From G963422445 sp963422445 (GTDB taxonomy: Bacteria > Pseudomonadota > Alphaproteobacteria > Thalassobaculales > Thalassobaculaceae): a DNA stretch of 64,000 nt. The notes beneath the pieces were generated by a model, which did no database searches, had not been told where the DNA came from, and saw nothing but the letters and a program-made list of their open reading frames with translations. Location: NCBI GenBank assembly GCA_963422445.2, contig OY729512.2, positions 1,550,001-1,614,000 of the forward strand, read 5' to 3'. Of the stretch, positions 27,127-35,907 are shown one piece after another. Position 1 is the first letter of the stretch. Each line of letters starts with the position of its first letter. The position numbers and the translations under genes were made by a program.

Positions 27127-27480
27127 ATGCGTGGCGGTGCCCCTCTGCAAAGTTGGCGATCATCGATATCCTCCGTTGCGCGCGCCTCGCCCGGACACCG
27201 CCAGGCTCGGCCTCCCGGCGGAGAACGGAGGGATGGGGGCGCTGTGGAGGGTGCGGGGCCGTTCAGGCGCGGCGAGGACCGCCTGACCAGCAACAGAATC
27301 GAAGCGCGGAATGATGCGCCCGGTGGCCGGCCGGGCGCGGTGCGTGATTGCAGCGGCGAGCGAACTATAGCGGAATCCGGGCTAACTCATCACCGGCGGA
27401 AGCCCGGACGGGGCAGTCCGGTACGGCTTCGTCGGTCGGCGATGTGGCGAGCGCTTCAGCTTTGGCGCTGACGGACGAGC
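27127..27480. other. Gene-free stretch between the ISNCY-like element and the nuclease gene
   Basis: 354 bp of GC-rich sequence. It has an open frame on the plus strand, but the peptide is Arg/Gly/Pro-rich without any recognisable domain. I see no clear promoter or terminator. Confidence 0.4.
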
Positions 27481-28260
27481 TCACTCGCACACCATGCCGT
27501 CGCCATCCCCGTCGCGCATGAAGCGGTACGCCGGGTGATCGCGGAGAACGGGCGCGATGCCGTGGCGGCGCGCCTCCTTGCAGGTGATGCGGCCGTTTCC
27601 GTTGTCGTCGTAACGGGCGAGTGCGTCGCCCGTCCCGTCCGGCAAAGGACCAGTCCCCCGTTCACGGTCGCTCACGGTCGGTGCGTGACAGACTACCGGC
27701 TTCATCTCCGTGCTCGCGCACCCGTCGAGAATCCGGTCCAGGGCGTCGGCCTCGCGCCGGTCGATGGTGAGGTCGTAGGCGCGGCGCACCTCGACGACCC
27801 GGGCCGCGAACCAGCAGCGGTTGCGCTCCGGCAGCCATTCCCCGGCGTCCTTGCCGCTCTTGCGGTGGCGGTTCACCCCCGGCGAGGCAAGCGTAAGGTT
27901 GCGAAGGTCCGCGGCGAACCGGGCTCGTGTCGCCCTGTCGGCAGCGCAGAGGCCGCTGTCGTGGGCCTCGCTCGTCGCTACCATGTGTTCGATGTCCGTC
28001 TCGGACGTGCTGGAAAAGCAGGTGCCAGTGTAAGGGCCATAGACCGCACCCAGGCGGCGCACGATCTCCCGCTCGATCGACTGCGGGTAGCGGTAGTCTC
28101 GATTGCGGTCGTAGGGAGAGCAGCGATGCTCGGGCGCCACGGTCAGGCCGCGCCACGTTTCCGCCAGGACCGCGCCGGAAAGCGCCAGCACGGCGACCTC
28201 GGCAACTACGCAAACTGCAAGGACGGCGATCAGCTTCTCTTTCAGTGCGGCGGGATCCAT
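27481..28260 (-). CDS. Exported HNH (DUF1524-type) nuclease with C-terminal Excalibur domain
   Basis: 259 residues; the start at 28260 has AAGGAGG seven bases upstream. A hydrophobic segment (LIAVLAVCVVAEVAVLAL, residues about 10-30) is a signal peptide or anchor. The middle has the HNH features of DUF1524 nucleases: TDIEHMVATSEAHDSGLC, then LRNLTLASPGVNRHRKSGKD and a cysteine near NRCWFAARVVEVRR. The C-terminus holds two acidic calcium-type loops, DDNGNGRITCKEARRHG and MRDGDGDGMVCE, the Excalibur pattern. Together these suggest a secreted or periplasmic metal-dependent nuclease. It is divergent from fic, with a MITE between them. Confidence 0.8.
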   Translation of the reverse strand: MDPAALKEKLIAVLAVCVVAEVAVLALSGAVLAETWRGLTVAPEHRCSPYDRNRDYRYPQSIEREIVRRLGAVYGPYTGTCFSSTSETDIEHMVATSEAHDSGLCAADRATRARFAADLRNLTLASPGVNRHRKSGKDAGEWLPERNRCWFAARVVEVRRAYDLTIDRREADALDRILDGCASTEMKPVVCHAPTVSDRERGTGPLPDGTGDALARYDDNGNGRITCKEARRHGIAPVLRDHPAYRFMRDGDGDGMVCE

Positions 28261-28303
28261 GGGTGCCTCCTTTATCCGACACATGGTAAGATATTCCTAC
28301 GAA

Positions 28304-28414
28304 CCGCTTATGCACGTGGTTCCGGTGACACACGATGTTGCCCCCGATGTCGACTATTCCCGGCACGCCAAACGCTACATGTGCGTTTCACCGGAGCCAC
28401 GTGCATAAGCGGTT
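28304..28414. mobile_element. 111-bp MITE with the same ends as the IS1595-type element
   Basis: Left end CCGCTTATGCACGTGGTTCC and right end (reverse) AACCGCTTATGCACGTGGCT form long inverted repeats extending to CCGGTGA with one mismatch. CCTACGA is duplicated just outside (28296-28302 and 28415-28421), with an eighth base differing, consistent with an 8-bp target duplication. The ends match those of the element at 37201-38105 at 22 of 23 positions on the left. It has no coding capacity. Confidence 0.8.
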
Positions 28415-28494
28415 CCTACGATACCGTCGAGTCAAGCCCGACACTTTTCGCCAGTTTGGGAAGCAGTGTCAGACAATGAGGCGAAAGCCGGATT

Positions 28495-28519
28495 ATTCTC
28501 TTCATCAAGAGAAGAGAAT
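28495..28519. promoter_or_regulatory. Upstream fic operator candidate
   Basis: A 25-bp palindrome with perfect 9-bp arms (ATTCTCTTC and GAAGAGAAT) and a 7-bp centre. A near copy lies 54 bp downstream at the fic start. Confidence 0.6.
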
Positions 28520-28548
28520 TTGCTTGCCAAATGACGAGAGCGATGCAT

Positions 28549-28573
28549 ATTCTTCTCATTCAGAGAGGAGAAT
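28549..28573. promoter_or_regulatory. Downstream fic operator candidate overlapping the ribosome-binding site
   Basis: A 25-bp palindrome (ATTCTTCTC, 7-bp centre, GAGGAGAAT; one mismatch between arms). It includes the GAGGAG ribosome-binding site and ends one base before the fic ATG. A bound protein here would block expression directly. Its centre is 54 bp from that of the upstream site, near five helical turns. Confidence 0.6.
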
Positions 28574-28574
28574 C

Positions 28575-29678
28575 ATGTACATCTGGAAGCAGCCGGAGTG
28601 GCCCCACTCAACTTGGGACGATGGGCGGCTTCTTGAGCCGCTCGCGGCCGCGCGCCTGAAGCAAGGCCGACTCCTCGGAAGCATGGCAAGACTCGGCTTC
28701 GACTTGAAGCTCGAGGCACAGCTCGAAGCGCTTACGGAAGACGTCATCAAGAGCTCGGAGATCGAGGGCGAGGTCCTTGACCGTGACAGCGTGCGATCCT
28801 CGATCGCGCGCCGCCTTGGCGTGCCTGCCGCCGTCGTCGCGCCGGCCGACCGGCGGACCGAAGGCGTCGTCGAAATGATGCTCGACGCTACGGAGAACTA
28901 TGAGGCATTGCTGACGCCCGAACGGTTGTTCGGCTGGCAGGCAGCGCTGTTCCCGACCGGCTATTCAGGATTACACAGAGTCAAGACAGGTGCATGGCGC
29001 GACGACGCGGAAGGGCCGATGCAGGTCGTTTCGGGGCCGATCGGCCGTCAGCGGGTACACTATCAGGCGCCGCCGGCCCAGCAGCTCGACGCCGAGATGC
29101 AGGCGTTCCTGGATTGGTTCAATCGCCGGGGCGAACCCGAAGGCCTGCTGCGCGCTGGCCTCGCGCATCTCTGGTTCGTGACTATCCACCCGTTCGAGGA
29201 CGGCAACGGCCGCGTCGCGCGCGCGATCGCCGATCAGGCGCTGGCGCAGTCGGAGGACTCAGGGCAGCGCTTCTACAGCATGTCGAGTCAGATCCGGAAG
29301 GAACGGTCGGACTATTACGACAGGCTCGAACGCTCGCAGAAGGGCGCGCTCGACGTCACCGACTGGCTGGTCTGGTTCCTCAACTGCTTTTCGCGCGCGA
29401 TCGACGGCTCCGAGGCGGCTTGCGCCAACGTTCTGCGCAAGGCCGACTTCTGGCAGCGCTACGCCCGTGAGCCCTTCTACAAACGACAGAAGACAGTGCT
29501 CAACAGGTTTCTCGATGGATTCGAAGGCAAGCTGACGGCAAAGAAATGGGCCGCGATCGGCAAGTGTTCGATTCCGACGGCGCAGCGCGACATTAATGAA
29601 CTAGTCGCGCGTAGCATCCTTCGCCGCAATCCGGGCGGCAGCAAGAACACAAGCTATGACTTGGTGATGGCGGCATAA
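28575..29678 (+). CDS. Fic family protein with N-terminal inhibitory motif and C-terminal winged helix
   Basis: 367 residues from the ATG at 28575. The Fic active site HPFEDGNGRVAR (near residue 207) matches HPFxDGNGRxxR, so AMP or another nucleotide can in principle be transferred to a target protein. An inhibitory-helix motif SSEIEGEVLDRDSVR near residue 60 fits the class II (S/T)xxxE(G/N) layout, so it is probably self-inhibited. The DUF4172-like N-terminus (WKQPEWPHSTWDDGRL) is typical. The last 60 residues (TAKKWAAIGKCSIPTAQRDI) look like a winged helix. Combined with the two palindromes upstream, this suggests autoregulation. Confidence 0.9.
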   Translation: MYIWKQPEWPHSTWDDGRLLEPLAAARLKQGRLLGSMARLGFDLKLEAQLEALTEDVIKSSEIEGEVLDRDSVRSSIARRLGVPAAVVAPADRRTEGVVEMMLDATENYEALLTPERLFGWQAALFPTGYSGLHRVKTGAWRDDAEGPMQVVSGPIGRQRVHYQAPPAQQLDAEMQAFLDWFNRRGEPEGLLRAGLAHLWFVTIHPFEDGNGRVARAIADQALAQSEDSGQRFYSMSSQIRKERSDYYDRLERSQKGALDVTDWLVWFLNCFSRAIDGSEAACANVLRKADFWQRYAREPFYKRQKTVLNRFLDGFEGKLTAKKWAAIGKCSIPTAQRDINELVARSILRRNPGGSKNTSYDLVMAA

Positions 29679-29754
29679 GCATGTTCGAGGCATCTGCCTT
29701 CCCGACTCTGTGCTACCTAATGGATTGATCGTTACAGATATCCGTTATTGTGTT

Positions 29755-31252
29755 GAGCTTCTTGCAAAATTGCCGGCCCGACCGGTTTTTTGCCTTGTCG
29801 AGGCTGATTTTGTTGTCGAGGGCCTGGGTTTCGGGGGCACCTCGTGGTATGTTGTGTTTCCACAACAACAAGATACCGAGGAGGTGACCCCGATGACCCT
29901 TGGCTCGACCCTATCCGATCTCTGGCGCCGATTTCAAGGGGAACTTTTCCCTGCGTTGGCCGAGGCGGTCGGTCCTCTCCTGGAGACGCACAAGCGCTTC
30001 GTGACAGCTCTCGATCTCGTCAAGGTGGAGGGCTTCGTCGATGGGGTGTGGACCGGTCCGGGTCGGCCCCGGGAGGATCGCCAGGCGCTGGCCCGTGGCT
30101 TCATCGCCAAGGCGGTATGGGATCTGCCGACGACCCGCCACCTGATCGACAGGCTCAAAGTGGACCCGACGTTGCGCCGACTGTGCGGCTGGTCGCGTGT
30201 CGCGAAGATCCCGAGTGAAGCGACGTTTTCGCGGGCGTTTGCCGAATGGTCGCAGTCCCGTCTTCCGGAGAGGATGCACGCGGCTCTGGTTGCAGAGACA
30301 CTGGGCGACGCGCTCATCGGCCACGTGTCGCGGGACCCGACGGCCATCGAGGCCCGGGAGACGCCGGCCCCGAAGCCGAAGGCCAGGACGCCGAACCGCA
30401 AGCGCGGCCGGCCCCGCAAGGGCGCGGAGAGGACGAAGGAGCCTGGGCGTCTCGAACAGCAAGCGAACGGGATGGATCTCGATGAGAGGCTCGACGCGCT
30501 GCCGAAGGTCTGCGATCATGGGGCAAAGAAGACTGCCAAGGGGGTCCTGGAGGCTTGGCGCGGTTACAAGCTGCATATCGACACAGCAGACTGCGGGGTG
30601 CCGCTGAGTACCGTCCTCACCGCGGCATCCGTCCATGACAGCCAGGTCGCGATCCCGCTGGCGATGATGACCGCCGGGCGTGTGACCAATCTCTACGATC
30701 TCATGGACGCGGCCTATGATGCCAGGGAGATCCACCAGATGAGCGAACGGCTTGGCCATGTTCCGATCATCGATGTCAATCCGCGCCGGGACAAGGACCT
30801 CAAGGAGGAGCGAGACCGGGAGGCCCGGGCCCGGCGTGCAATAGGCCATGTCGATCCCGAGACCGTGCGGTTCCGGATCCGGTCCGGTGTCGAGAGGACC
30901 AACACCCGCCTCAAGGATGAGTGTGGCGGGCGCCATGTCCGCGTCCGCGGACATTCCAAGGTCGCCTGCCATCTCATGTTCGGCATCCTGGCCCTGGCGG
31001 CTGACCCGTTGATACGTCTCGCCGCCCCATAGCGCGGCTCCGACAACGCATGCCGACCCTTCGCGGCCCTCTCGAAGAGAGTGGCCCGGAGAGGCGTGTC
31101 CCGATGTCCGCAAAGGTCCCTGTTCGGTCTCATCATCTCTGATGAGACACCGCGAATCCATGGATTCCGACCTCCAGGTGCAGAGGTGACCGGGATCAAC
31201 CGACCGATCCGGCCTCACCGGACCCTGGGGACAGGAATTTTGCAAGAGGTTC
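29755..31252 (+). mobile_element. 1498-bp IS, copy 1 (intact)
   Basis: Ends GAGCTTCTTGCAAAATT and (reverse) GAACCTCTTGCAAAATT differ at two positions. GTGTT flanks both sides (29750-29754, 31253-31257). Two more copies are at 38427-39924 and 44351-45849. It carries one intact DDE transposase gene. Confidence 0.85.
29893..31032 (+). CDS. Transposase of the 1498-bp IS, copy 1
   Basis: 379 residues, preceded by GAGGAGG. It is an IS4/IS5-superfamily DDE transposase; candidate catalytic positions are the aspartate in SRDPTAIEARE (the other copies read SRDSTAIEARE), the aspartate in NLYDLMDAAYD, and the glutamate in GVERTNTRLKDECGG. A basic hinge (KARTPNRKRGRPRKG) separates the N-terminal domain from the catalytic core. 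The reading frame is intact. Subgroup placement would need a database comparison. Confidence 0.85.
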   Translation: MTLGSTLSDLWRRFQGELFPALAEAVGPLLETHKRFVTALDLVKVEGFVDGVWTGPGRPREDRQALARGFIAKAVWDLPTTRHLIDRLKVDPTLRRLCGWSRVAKIPSEATFSRAFAEWSQSRLPERMHAALVAETLGDALIGHVSRDPTAIEARETPAPKPKARTPNRKRGRPRKGAERTKEPGRLEQQANGMDLDERLDALPKVCDHGAKKTAKGVLEAWRGYKLHIDTADCGVPLSTVLTAASVHDSQVAIPLAMMTAGRVTNLYDLMDAAYDAREIHQMSERLGHVPIIDVNPRRDKDLKEERDREARARRAIGHVDPETVRFRIRSGVERTNTRLKDECGGRHVRVRGHSKVACHLMFGILALAADPLIRLAAP

Positions 31253-31289
31253 GTGTTCTTCTGGTTTGTCGATCACGGAGGTCTGCAAG

Positions 31290-32334
31290 ATGCGCCCTGG
31301 TGTTTCATTCACGCTCACTTCGGGCGACCGGCGTCGCCTTGAAACGGTTGTCCCGGACCCGAAGAGCCCGCAGAAACATGTCTGGCGGGCGCGCATCGTT
31401 CTTCTGAGCGACGACGGGCTCGGCAGGATGGCCATCATGAGAGAGGCCGGCAAGGCGAAGAACAGTGTCTGGCGCTGGCAGGACCGCTTCTATGGAAGAC
31501 GGTGTGGACGGACTTCTGCTGGACAAGACGCGTCCGCCGGGCAAGACGCCTCTGGCTCCTGAGCAGGTGGCGAAGATCGTCGGGTTGACCCACACCTCGC
31601 CGCCTTACGCGGCGACCCACTGGACGCTGCGGGCGATGGCGAAGGCTGTGGGGGTTGCCGCTTCGAGGGTCTGGGCGGTCTGGCAGCCGCATGGCCTGAT
31701 GCCGCACCGCTGGCGGCCGTTCACGCTTTCGAACGATCCCGCCTGCCTCGAGACGCTGACCGACATCGTCGGCCTCTCCGTTGCGCCGCCGGCTCACGCG
31801 GTCGTGCTGTCGATCGATGACAGGTCGCACAGTCAGGCACTCGACCGCACACAGCCCGGCCTGCCGCTGAAGAAAGGCCGCGGCGCCACCATGGCACATG
31901 ATTCCAAGCGCAACGGCACGACGACGCTGTTTGCCGCCCTGACCGTGCTCGACGGCACGGTCATCGGCCAGCACGCCAGTCGGCATTGCCACCAAGAATT
32001 CCCGAGATGCCGCAACCGCATCGCGCGCACGATACCCGCCGGCGTCCCGGTCCATGCCATCCTCGACAACGACGCCACTCACAAGCACAAGGACGTCCAG
32101 GTCTGGCTCGCACGCCATTCGCGCTGGACCTTCCACGTCACCCCCACCTCGAGCGCGTGGCTGAACGCGGTCGAAGGCGTCTTCGCCAAGCGGACGCGAA
32201 CTCCAGGACGCCATCCGCCGCGTCATCGACGAACACAACACCACAGAAGCCAAGCCCTTCGTCTGGACCGCCGATCCCGATACCATCATCGCCGCAAGAA
32301 AAAGAGGGGCCCAAACATTGAAATCAATCTACTA
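31290..32334 (+). pseudogene. Frameshifted IS630-family transposase
   Basis: The frame starting MRPGVSFTLTSGDRRRLETV at 31290 runs to about 31490 (NSVWRWQDRF), then jumps to a second frame (MEDGVDGLLLDKTRPPGK). Motifs remain: LSIDDRSHSQALDRTQP (the usual DEKSQ glutamate is replaced), HAILDNDATHKHKDV, and SAWLNAVEGVFAK. Near 32190 part of the gene is lost and the frame changes again before ELQDAIRRVIDEHNTTEA and the end at 32334. Dead gene. Confidence 0.8.
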
Positions 32335-32822
32335 GAGCCCGATCCGACCGGACGGATCGCACCCAGTCGCCGCGTGTTCTCACTTTTCATGCAGTGCGGT
32401 CCGAGAAAGCCCCACCTTACTCCCGCCCTCTCCGCCGCTCTTTCATCTCCCTCAAGCGCCGGGGGCTCGCTCCAATGGCACGAATATCGGCCTTTGTTAT
32501 CGGTGTTGTTGAGCGCCCTTGTTGACCTTCCGCAATGCAGCAGGATCAATGGATTACCGTGCCGATCGGGACCGAACCTGCGCGCCGGGCAACAGCCATG
32601 ATCGGCCTGCGTAAACCGTGACAGGTGAGTGGACGGGAGACGGCGCCGCCCTCCCTCAGTTCACATTCGCGGCCTCAATCGTCGGTCACGCGTTCAAGGA
32701 GCTCCAATTGGAAGAGCTCGTCAAGACCTGCATCAACTTCGGGAAGATCGGCCTGCCGCATCCCTTGTTGGAAGGTACGATGGGCTGCGTACTCATGGCT
32801 TGCGTGAGCGAAAGGAGAGGAA
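32335..32822. other. Gene-poor stretch between the IS630 remnant and the SOUL gene
   Basis: About 490 bp without a convincing gene on either strand. A short plus-strand peptide (FKELQLEELVKTCINFGKIG) looks protein-like but has no start or family. No terminator or repeat was recognised. Confidence 0.4.
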
Positions 32823-33503
32823 ATGGCGATGAACAGGACGTTGGCAAGCGGGGTGGCCGTCGTCGTAAGCTTGTTTGTCGGCGCATGCTCCGCATTCGGG
32901 GGCAAAGCGGCCGAAGAACCCAAGTACAGGATCGTTCTTGCCGACGGCGACATCGAAGTGCGCGCATATGAGCCCTATGCGGTCGCTTGGACGACGGCGC
33001 AGGGATCGTTCGACGACGCGGTTCGCATCGGCTTCCAGCAGCTTTTCGAGTACATCACCGGCGCCAATGCAAGTGCGTCGGATATCGAGATGACGGTGCC
33101 GGTTCTGACCGAACCGGAGAGCCTGGAAGCAGGCGCGATCGTCGCCGCGCCGCAGCGCGGAGAAGACAGCGGTGCACCGACGACCTTGGCCGGCGCCGAC
33201 ATTGACGGCTGGTCCATTGGCTTTGTCCTGCCGGCGGGCTACACCGCCGCAACGGCGCCCGCGCCGACCGGCGCCGATGTCGTGGTCAGCGGTGTCGCCG
33301 CGCGCTGCGTGGCCAGCATCCGCTTCACCGGCAAGTTGGGCGACGAAGCAGGCGAAGCGGAGCGACAATCGCTTGTCGGCTGGATCGAGGCACGCGGTCT
33401 TGGACACGCGGGAGATTGGCAAATGGCCGGCTACAATCCCCCGTGGACGATCCCTATGCTCCGCCGCAACGAGGTGCTGGTTACCCTGCCGTCGTGCCCC
33501 TGA
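32823..33503 (+). CDS. SOUL-domain heme-binding lipoprotein
   Basis: 226 residues. The N-terminus has a lipoprotein signal ending LFVGAC (cysteine near residue 22), so the protein is probably anchored to a membrane facing the periplasm. The rest matches the SOUL fold: KYRIVLADGDIEVRAYEPYA, then ASDIEMTVPVLTEPES and WTIPMLRRNEVLVTL at the end. SOUL proteins bind heme or porphyrin in other organisms; the bacterial role is poorly known. It is preceded by GGAGAGG and isolated among mobile elements, probably imported with the island. Confidence 0.85.
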   Translation: MAMNRTLASGVAVVVSLFVGACSAFGGKAAEEPKYRIVLADGDIEVRAYEPYAVAWTTAQGSFDDAVRIGFQQLFEYITGANASASDIEMTVPVLTEPESLEAGAIVAAPQRGEDSGAPTTLAGADIDGWSIGFVLPAGYTAATAPAPTGADVVVSGVAARCVASIRFTGKLGDEAGEAERQSLVGWIEARGLGHAGDWQMAGYNPPWTIPMLRRNEVLVTLPSCP

Positions 33504-33739
33504 TCGGACCGTCTGACGTCGTCGGTCCGGGAAAGAGTTACCTGGGCGCGCTGCGCCACAAGCAACGTTGCATTCCAATTCGGCTTCGGCGCACTCAAAG
33601 GCTCGAAGGCGCAATCTCCGGCGCGCCGTTCAACCTGGGGAACGCCAACCTTTACCGCGGTTTCTTTCGAGGGAGCCACAGTGTTTCTGTTACACTGCCG
33701 AGCACCTGCGACTCGCGAACAATCAAAGAGAACACGCCC

Positions 33740-34030
33740 ATGGCCAGCGAACCGTCATCGCCCCGGATAGATGAAACCACATTGACGAAGGGACAACGCC
33801 GAAAACCGAATGCTCTGAGAAAATCAGTCGGCGATGCAATTGGAGAGCAGGCGTTTGTAGAATGGCTTGCCGCGCAGTCGTCAAGCAAGGACAGCAATGA
33901 CGAGAACGCGGCATTGATCGTGGACACGCTCTGGCCACTCGTTCAGCAGGGCAAGCTGGCTATCCCGCGCGGCGGCTATCTCATCCGGCGCGGACGCGGA
34001 CGAATCATGGTCGATAGGGTCAGGTCATAG
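33740..34030 (+). CDS. Hypothetical 96-residue protein
   Basis: The ATG at 33740 gives MASEPSSPRIDETTLTKGQR. The sequence is hydrophilic, with an acidic/serine-rich middle (AAQSSSKDSNDEN) and a basic C-terminus (IRRGRGRIMVDRVRS). A longer frame opens at 33416, but its start overlaps the SOUL gene. The segment DTLWPLVQQGKLAIPRGGYLI looks folded. No family recognised. Confidence 0.5.
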   Translation: MASEPSSPRIDETTLTKGQRRKPNALRKSVGDAIGEQAFVEWLAAQSSSKDSNDENAALIVDTLWPLVQQGKLAIPRGGYLIRRGRGRIMVDRVRS

Positions 34031-34050
34031 TGTACTGTGATCCAATAAAA

Positions 34051-34218
34051 TCATCGCAACTGCTGCCCGGTCTCCTGGACGTCGACCGATACGCGCTCCA
34101 TTACCCACCTTAGAGCGGCAACTGCGGTCGCACACGCCCAGCGCTCTGCTGCCGACGTTACGACCGCCTCCGTTCCTTCGTCCACCTGAAATCTCCACGC
34201 TTTCGCAAAAAACACCAT
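34051..34218 (-). CDS. Short 55-residue hypothetical frame
   Basis: Minus-strand frame from an ATG at 34218 (MVFFAKAWRFQVDEGTEAVV) to a TGA at 34051. The peptide has helix-like Ala/Arg-rich content and no known family. The ribosome-binding site is weak, so this may be chance. Confidence 0.25.
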   Translation of the reverse strand: MVFFAKAWRFQVDEGTEAVVTSAAERWACATAVAALRWVMERVSVDVQETGQQLR

Positions 34219-34304
34219 GCTATCCTGTTTCAGGCTGTTGATCGGCCTGGCGAAGCGGGGGGATTACTCAAAGTTAGTTACCCATGCTCATTTTTGCCGT
34301 GTCA

Positions 34305-34334
34305 CTCCGGGACGGAGTAGACTCCGTCCCGGAG
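34305..34334. repeat. 30-bp palindrome with 14-bp perfect arms
   Basis: CTCCGGGACGGAGT (34305-34318) and ACTCCGTCCCGGAG (34321-34334) are exact complements with only AG between. It can extrude a cruciform or form a tight RNA hairpin, and no gene is adjacent. Confidence 0.7.
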
Positions 34335-34434
34335 ACCGTTCTCGCTGATCTTTTGGAGTACCACAATGATGGTCGTCAAAAGAACCGTGCCGTAGATCGA
34401 CACGCTGATCCGCATTCAGTATGCTTTCCAGATT

Positions 34435-34451
34435 CCCCCCCCCCCCCCCCC
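34435..34451. repeat. 17-base run of C
   Basis: Homopolymer tract in non-coding sequence. Such runs slip easily in replication and are also prone to assembly error. Confidence 0.85.
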
Positions 34452-34558
34452 AAGATATCCATCGGGTCATATTGACTTTACCAGGTTCTAGAGATTGACC
34501 TGCGACCCTTGGCTCCCTCATTCATGGGGTGAATCCTGGTGTTGATCGGCGTGGAATA

Positions 34559-35815
34559 TTGACCCCCTATTGGAGTGGGCCCTTGGGGTCGGACAGTTTC
34601 ATGCGGCGGTTTTGACCGGTTTGCGGGACTGCTTTTCCTCGAAGCGGTTGGGGTTCAGGTATCCGAGGGCCGAGTGTAGGCGTCTCTCGTTGTAGCTGTC
34701 GAAGAAGCGCGGCCGGTGCTCCGCGACGTCCGCCACGCTCTCGAAGGCCATGGGGTAGACGCCCTCGGCCTTCAGTGTCTTCATGAAATTCTCCATCATG
34801 GCGGTGTCGCAGGGGTTGCCGCGCCGGCCCATCGAGCCGGCCAGGCCGTGTTCGTCGAGCAGGGCCCTTTAGGCTTGGGCGGCGTATTGCGAGCCTCTGT
34901 CGGAGTGATGGACGCAGCCGGGTGGCGGTTCTCGATCGCCGTCGTGAGCACCGCGAGGGTGAGCCGGGTATCGATCCGTCGGCCGGGGCGTAGCCCACGA
35001 TGCGCCGCGACCACGCATCCATGATCACCGCCAGACAGACAGAGCCGCCGAGGATAGCGATGCAGGTCGGATCGGCGACCCAGAGCGGGTTCGGGCCATC
35101 GACCTCGCGCTCCCTGGAACGATCGGGGAAGACGGGCTCGTCGTGATCGCTGTCGATGGTGGCGACGAAACCGCGCCGGCGCGGCGGATGCAAAGCGTGC
35201 TCGCGCATCAGGGCTTGATCTTCTTGTGGTTCACCACCCAGCCCCGATGCCTGAGCGCCGCCTGCAGGCGGCGCCATCCGCAGGCCTCGAACTCCTCCTT
35301 GATCGCGGGCATGGCCTCCACCAGGGCGGTGTCGTCTGCCGATCCGCCCGAAGCGCGGTAGTTAAGTAGAACGCGTGGTCCCCATCACTCGGCATCCTTC
35401 GGCGACGGAGAGGCCCTGGGGCCGGTGATGACGGACATGGGCGCGTTTCTCGACCGTCGTCCGTGCCGCTGAGCCCCCCTTGGAAACTCGAGCTCCAGCG
35501 CCTGCTTGCCGACCAGGCGCTGGAGCGCCGCGATCCGGGCCTCGTATTCCTGGACCATGCTTGCCGCCTCGGCGTCCTCGTCGAAGGCGCCAGCCTCGTA
35601 CTTGTCGACCCGGATCCGGATCAGGGTGCGGGAGAGTTCGTGGCCTGCTTGCCAGGCCGTGGAGGGTCTCGCCAGCGAGATACTCCTGAACGACCCGGCC
35701 GCTTGAAGGCGATGCTATGGGTGCGGTGCTTGGCCATGGGCGGCTATCCTTCGAATGCCCAGCGCACCGGTCAAATCATTTCCGACCCCAGGAGCCCACT
35801 CCAACAGGGGGTCAA
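34559..35815 (-). mobile_element. IS3-family element, degenerate
   Basis: 1257 bp with imperfect inverted ends: TTGACCCCCTATTGGAGTGG at 34559 and, reversed from the right, TTGACCCCCTGTTGGAGTGG, extending to about GGGGTCGGA. The transposase genes inside are frameshifted. No target duplication is visible. Confidence 0.8.
34599..35739 (-). pseudogene. Frameshifted IS3-family OrfA and OrfB
   Basis: OrfA starts at about 35739 (MAKHRTHSIAFKR) but shifts frame at once; continuing pieces are VVQEYLAGETLHGLA and DKYEAGAFDEDAEAASMVQE in other frames. OrfB pieces include PLWVADPTCI and AWSRRIVGYAPA, with a TAG near 34868, then MMENFMKTLKAEGVYPMAFE and SYNERRLHSALGYLNPNRFE at the end. Several frame changes make both genes dead. 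Confidence 0.8.
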
Positions 35816-35863
35816 TTTTCCACGCTTAACAACAGTCGGGACTTTGCCACCCAGCTTGACGTC

Positions 35864-35875
35864 TCTCAATTGAGA
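35864..35875. promoter_or_regulatory. Palindrome upstream of the toxin-antitoxin pair
   Basis: TCTCAATTGAGA is a perfect 12-bp palindrome 33 bp before the antitoxin ATG, next to an AT-rich -10-like CATATAG. It is the right size and place for a RelB/DinJ-type antitoxin operator. Confidence 0.5.
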
Positions 35876-35907
35876 TTCATATAGTTGGCAACTGTGGAGG
35901 ACGCCCA

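Larger units (their letters stand above)
29718..32334 (+). mobile_element. IS630-family element carrying a nested 1498-bp IS
   Basis: Ends TAATGGATTGAT (29718) and ATCAATCTACTA (to 32334) match at 10 of 12 positions when inverted and begin and end with the TA target typical of IS630. The transposase gene lies at 31290-32334. A 1498-bp element is inserted in its leader at 29755-31252, flanked by GTGTT on both sides, so the IS630 was there first. Confidence 0.7.

Noticed and set aside
34435..34451. Phase-variable coding tract at the C run
   Set aside because: No gene spans it; the small frames around it have no features.
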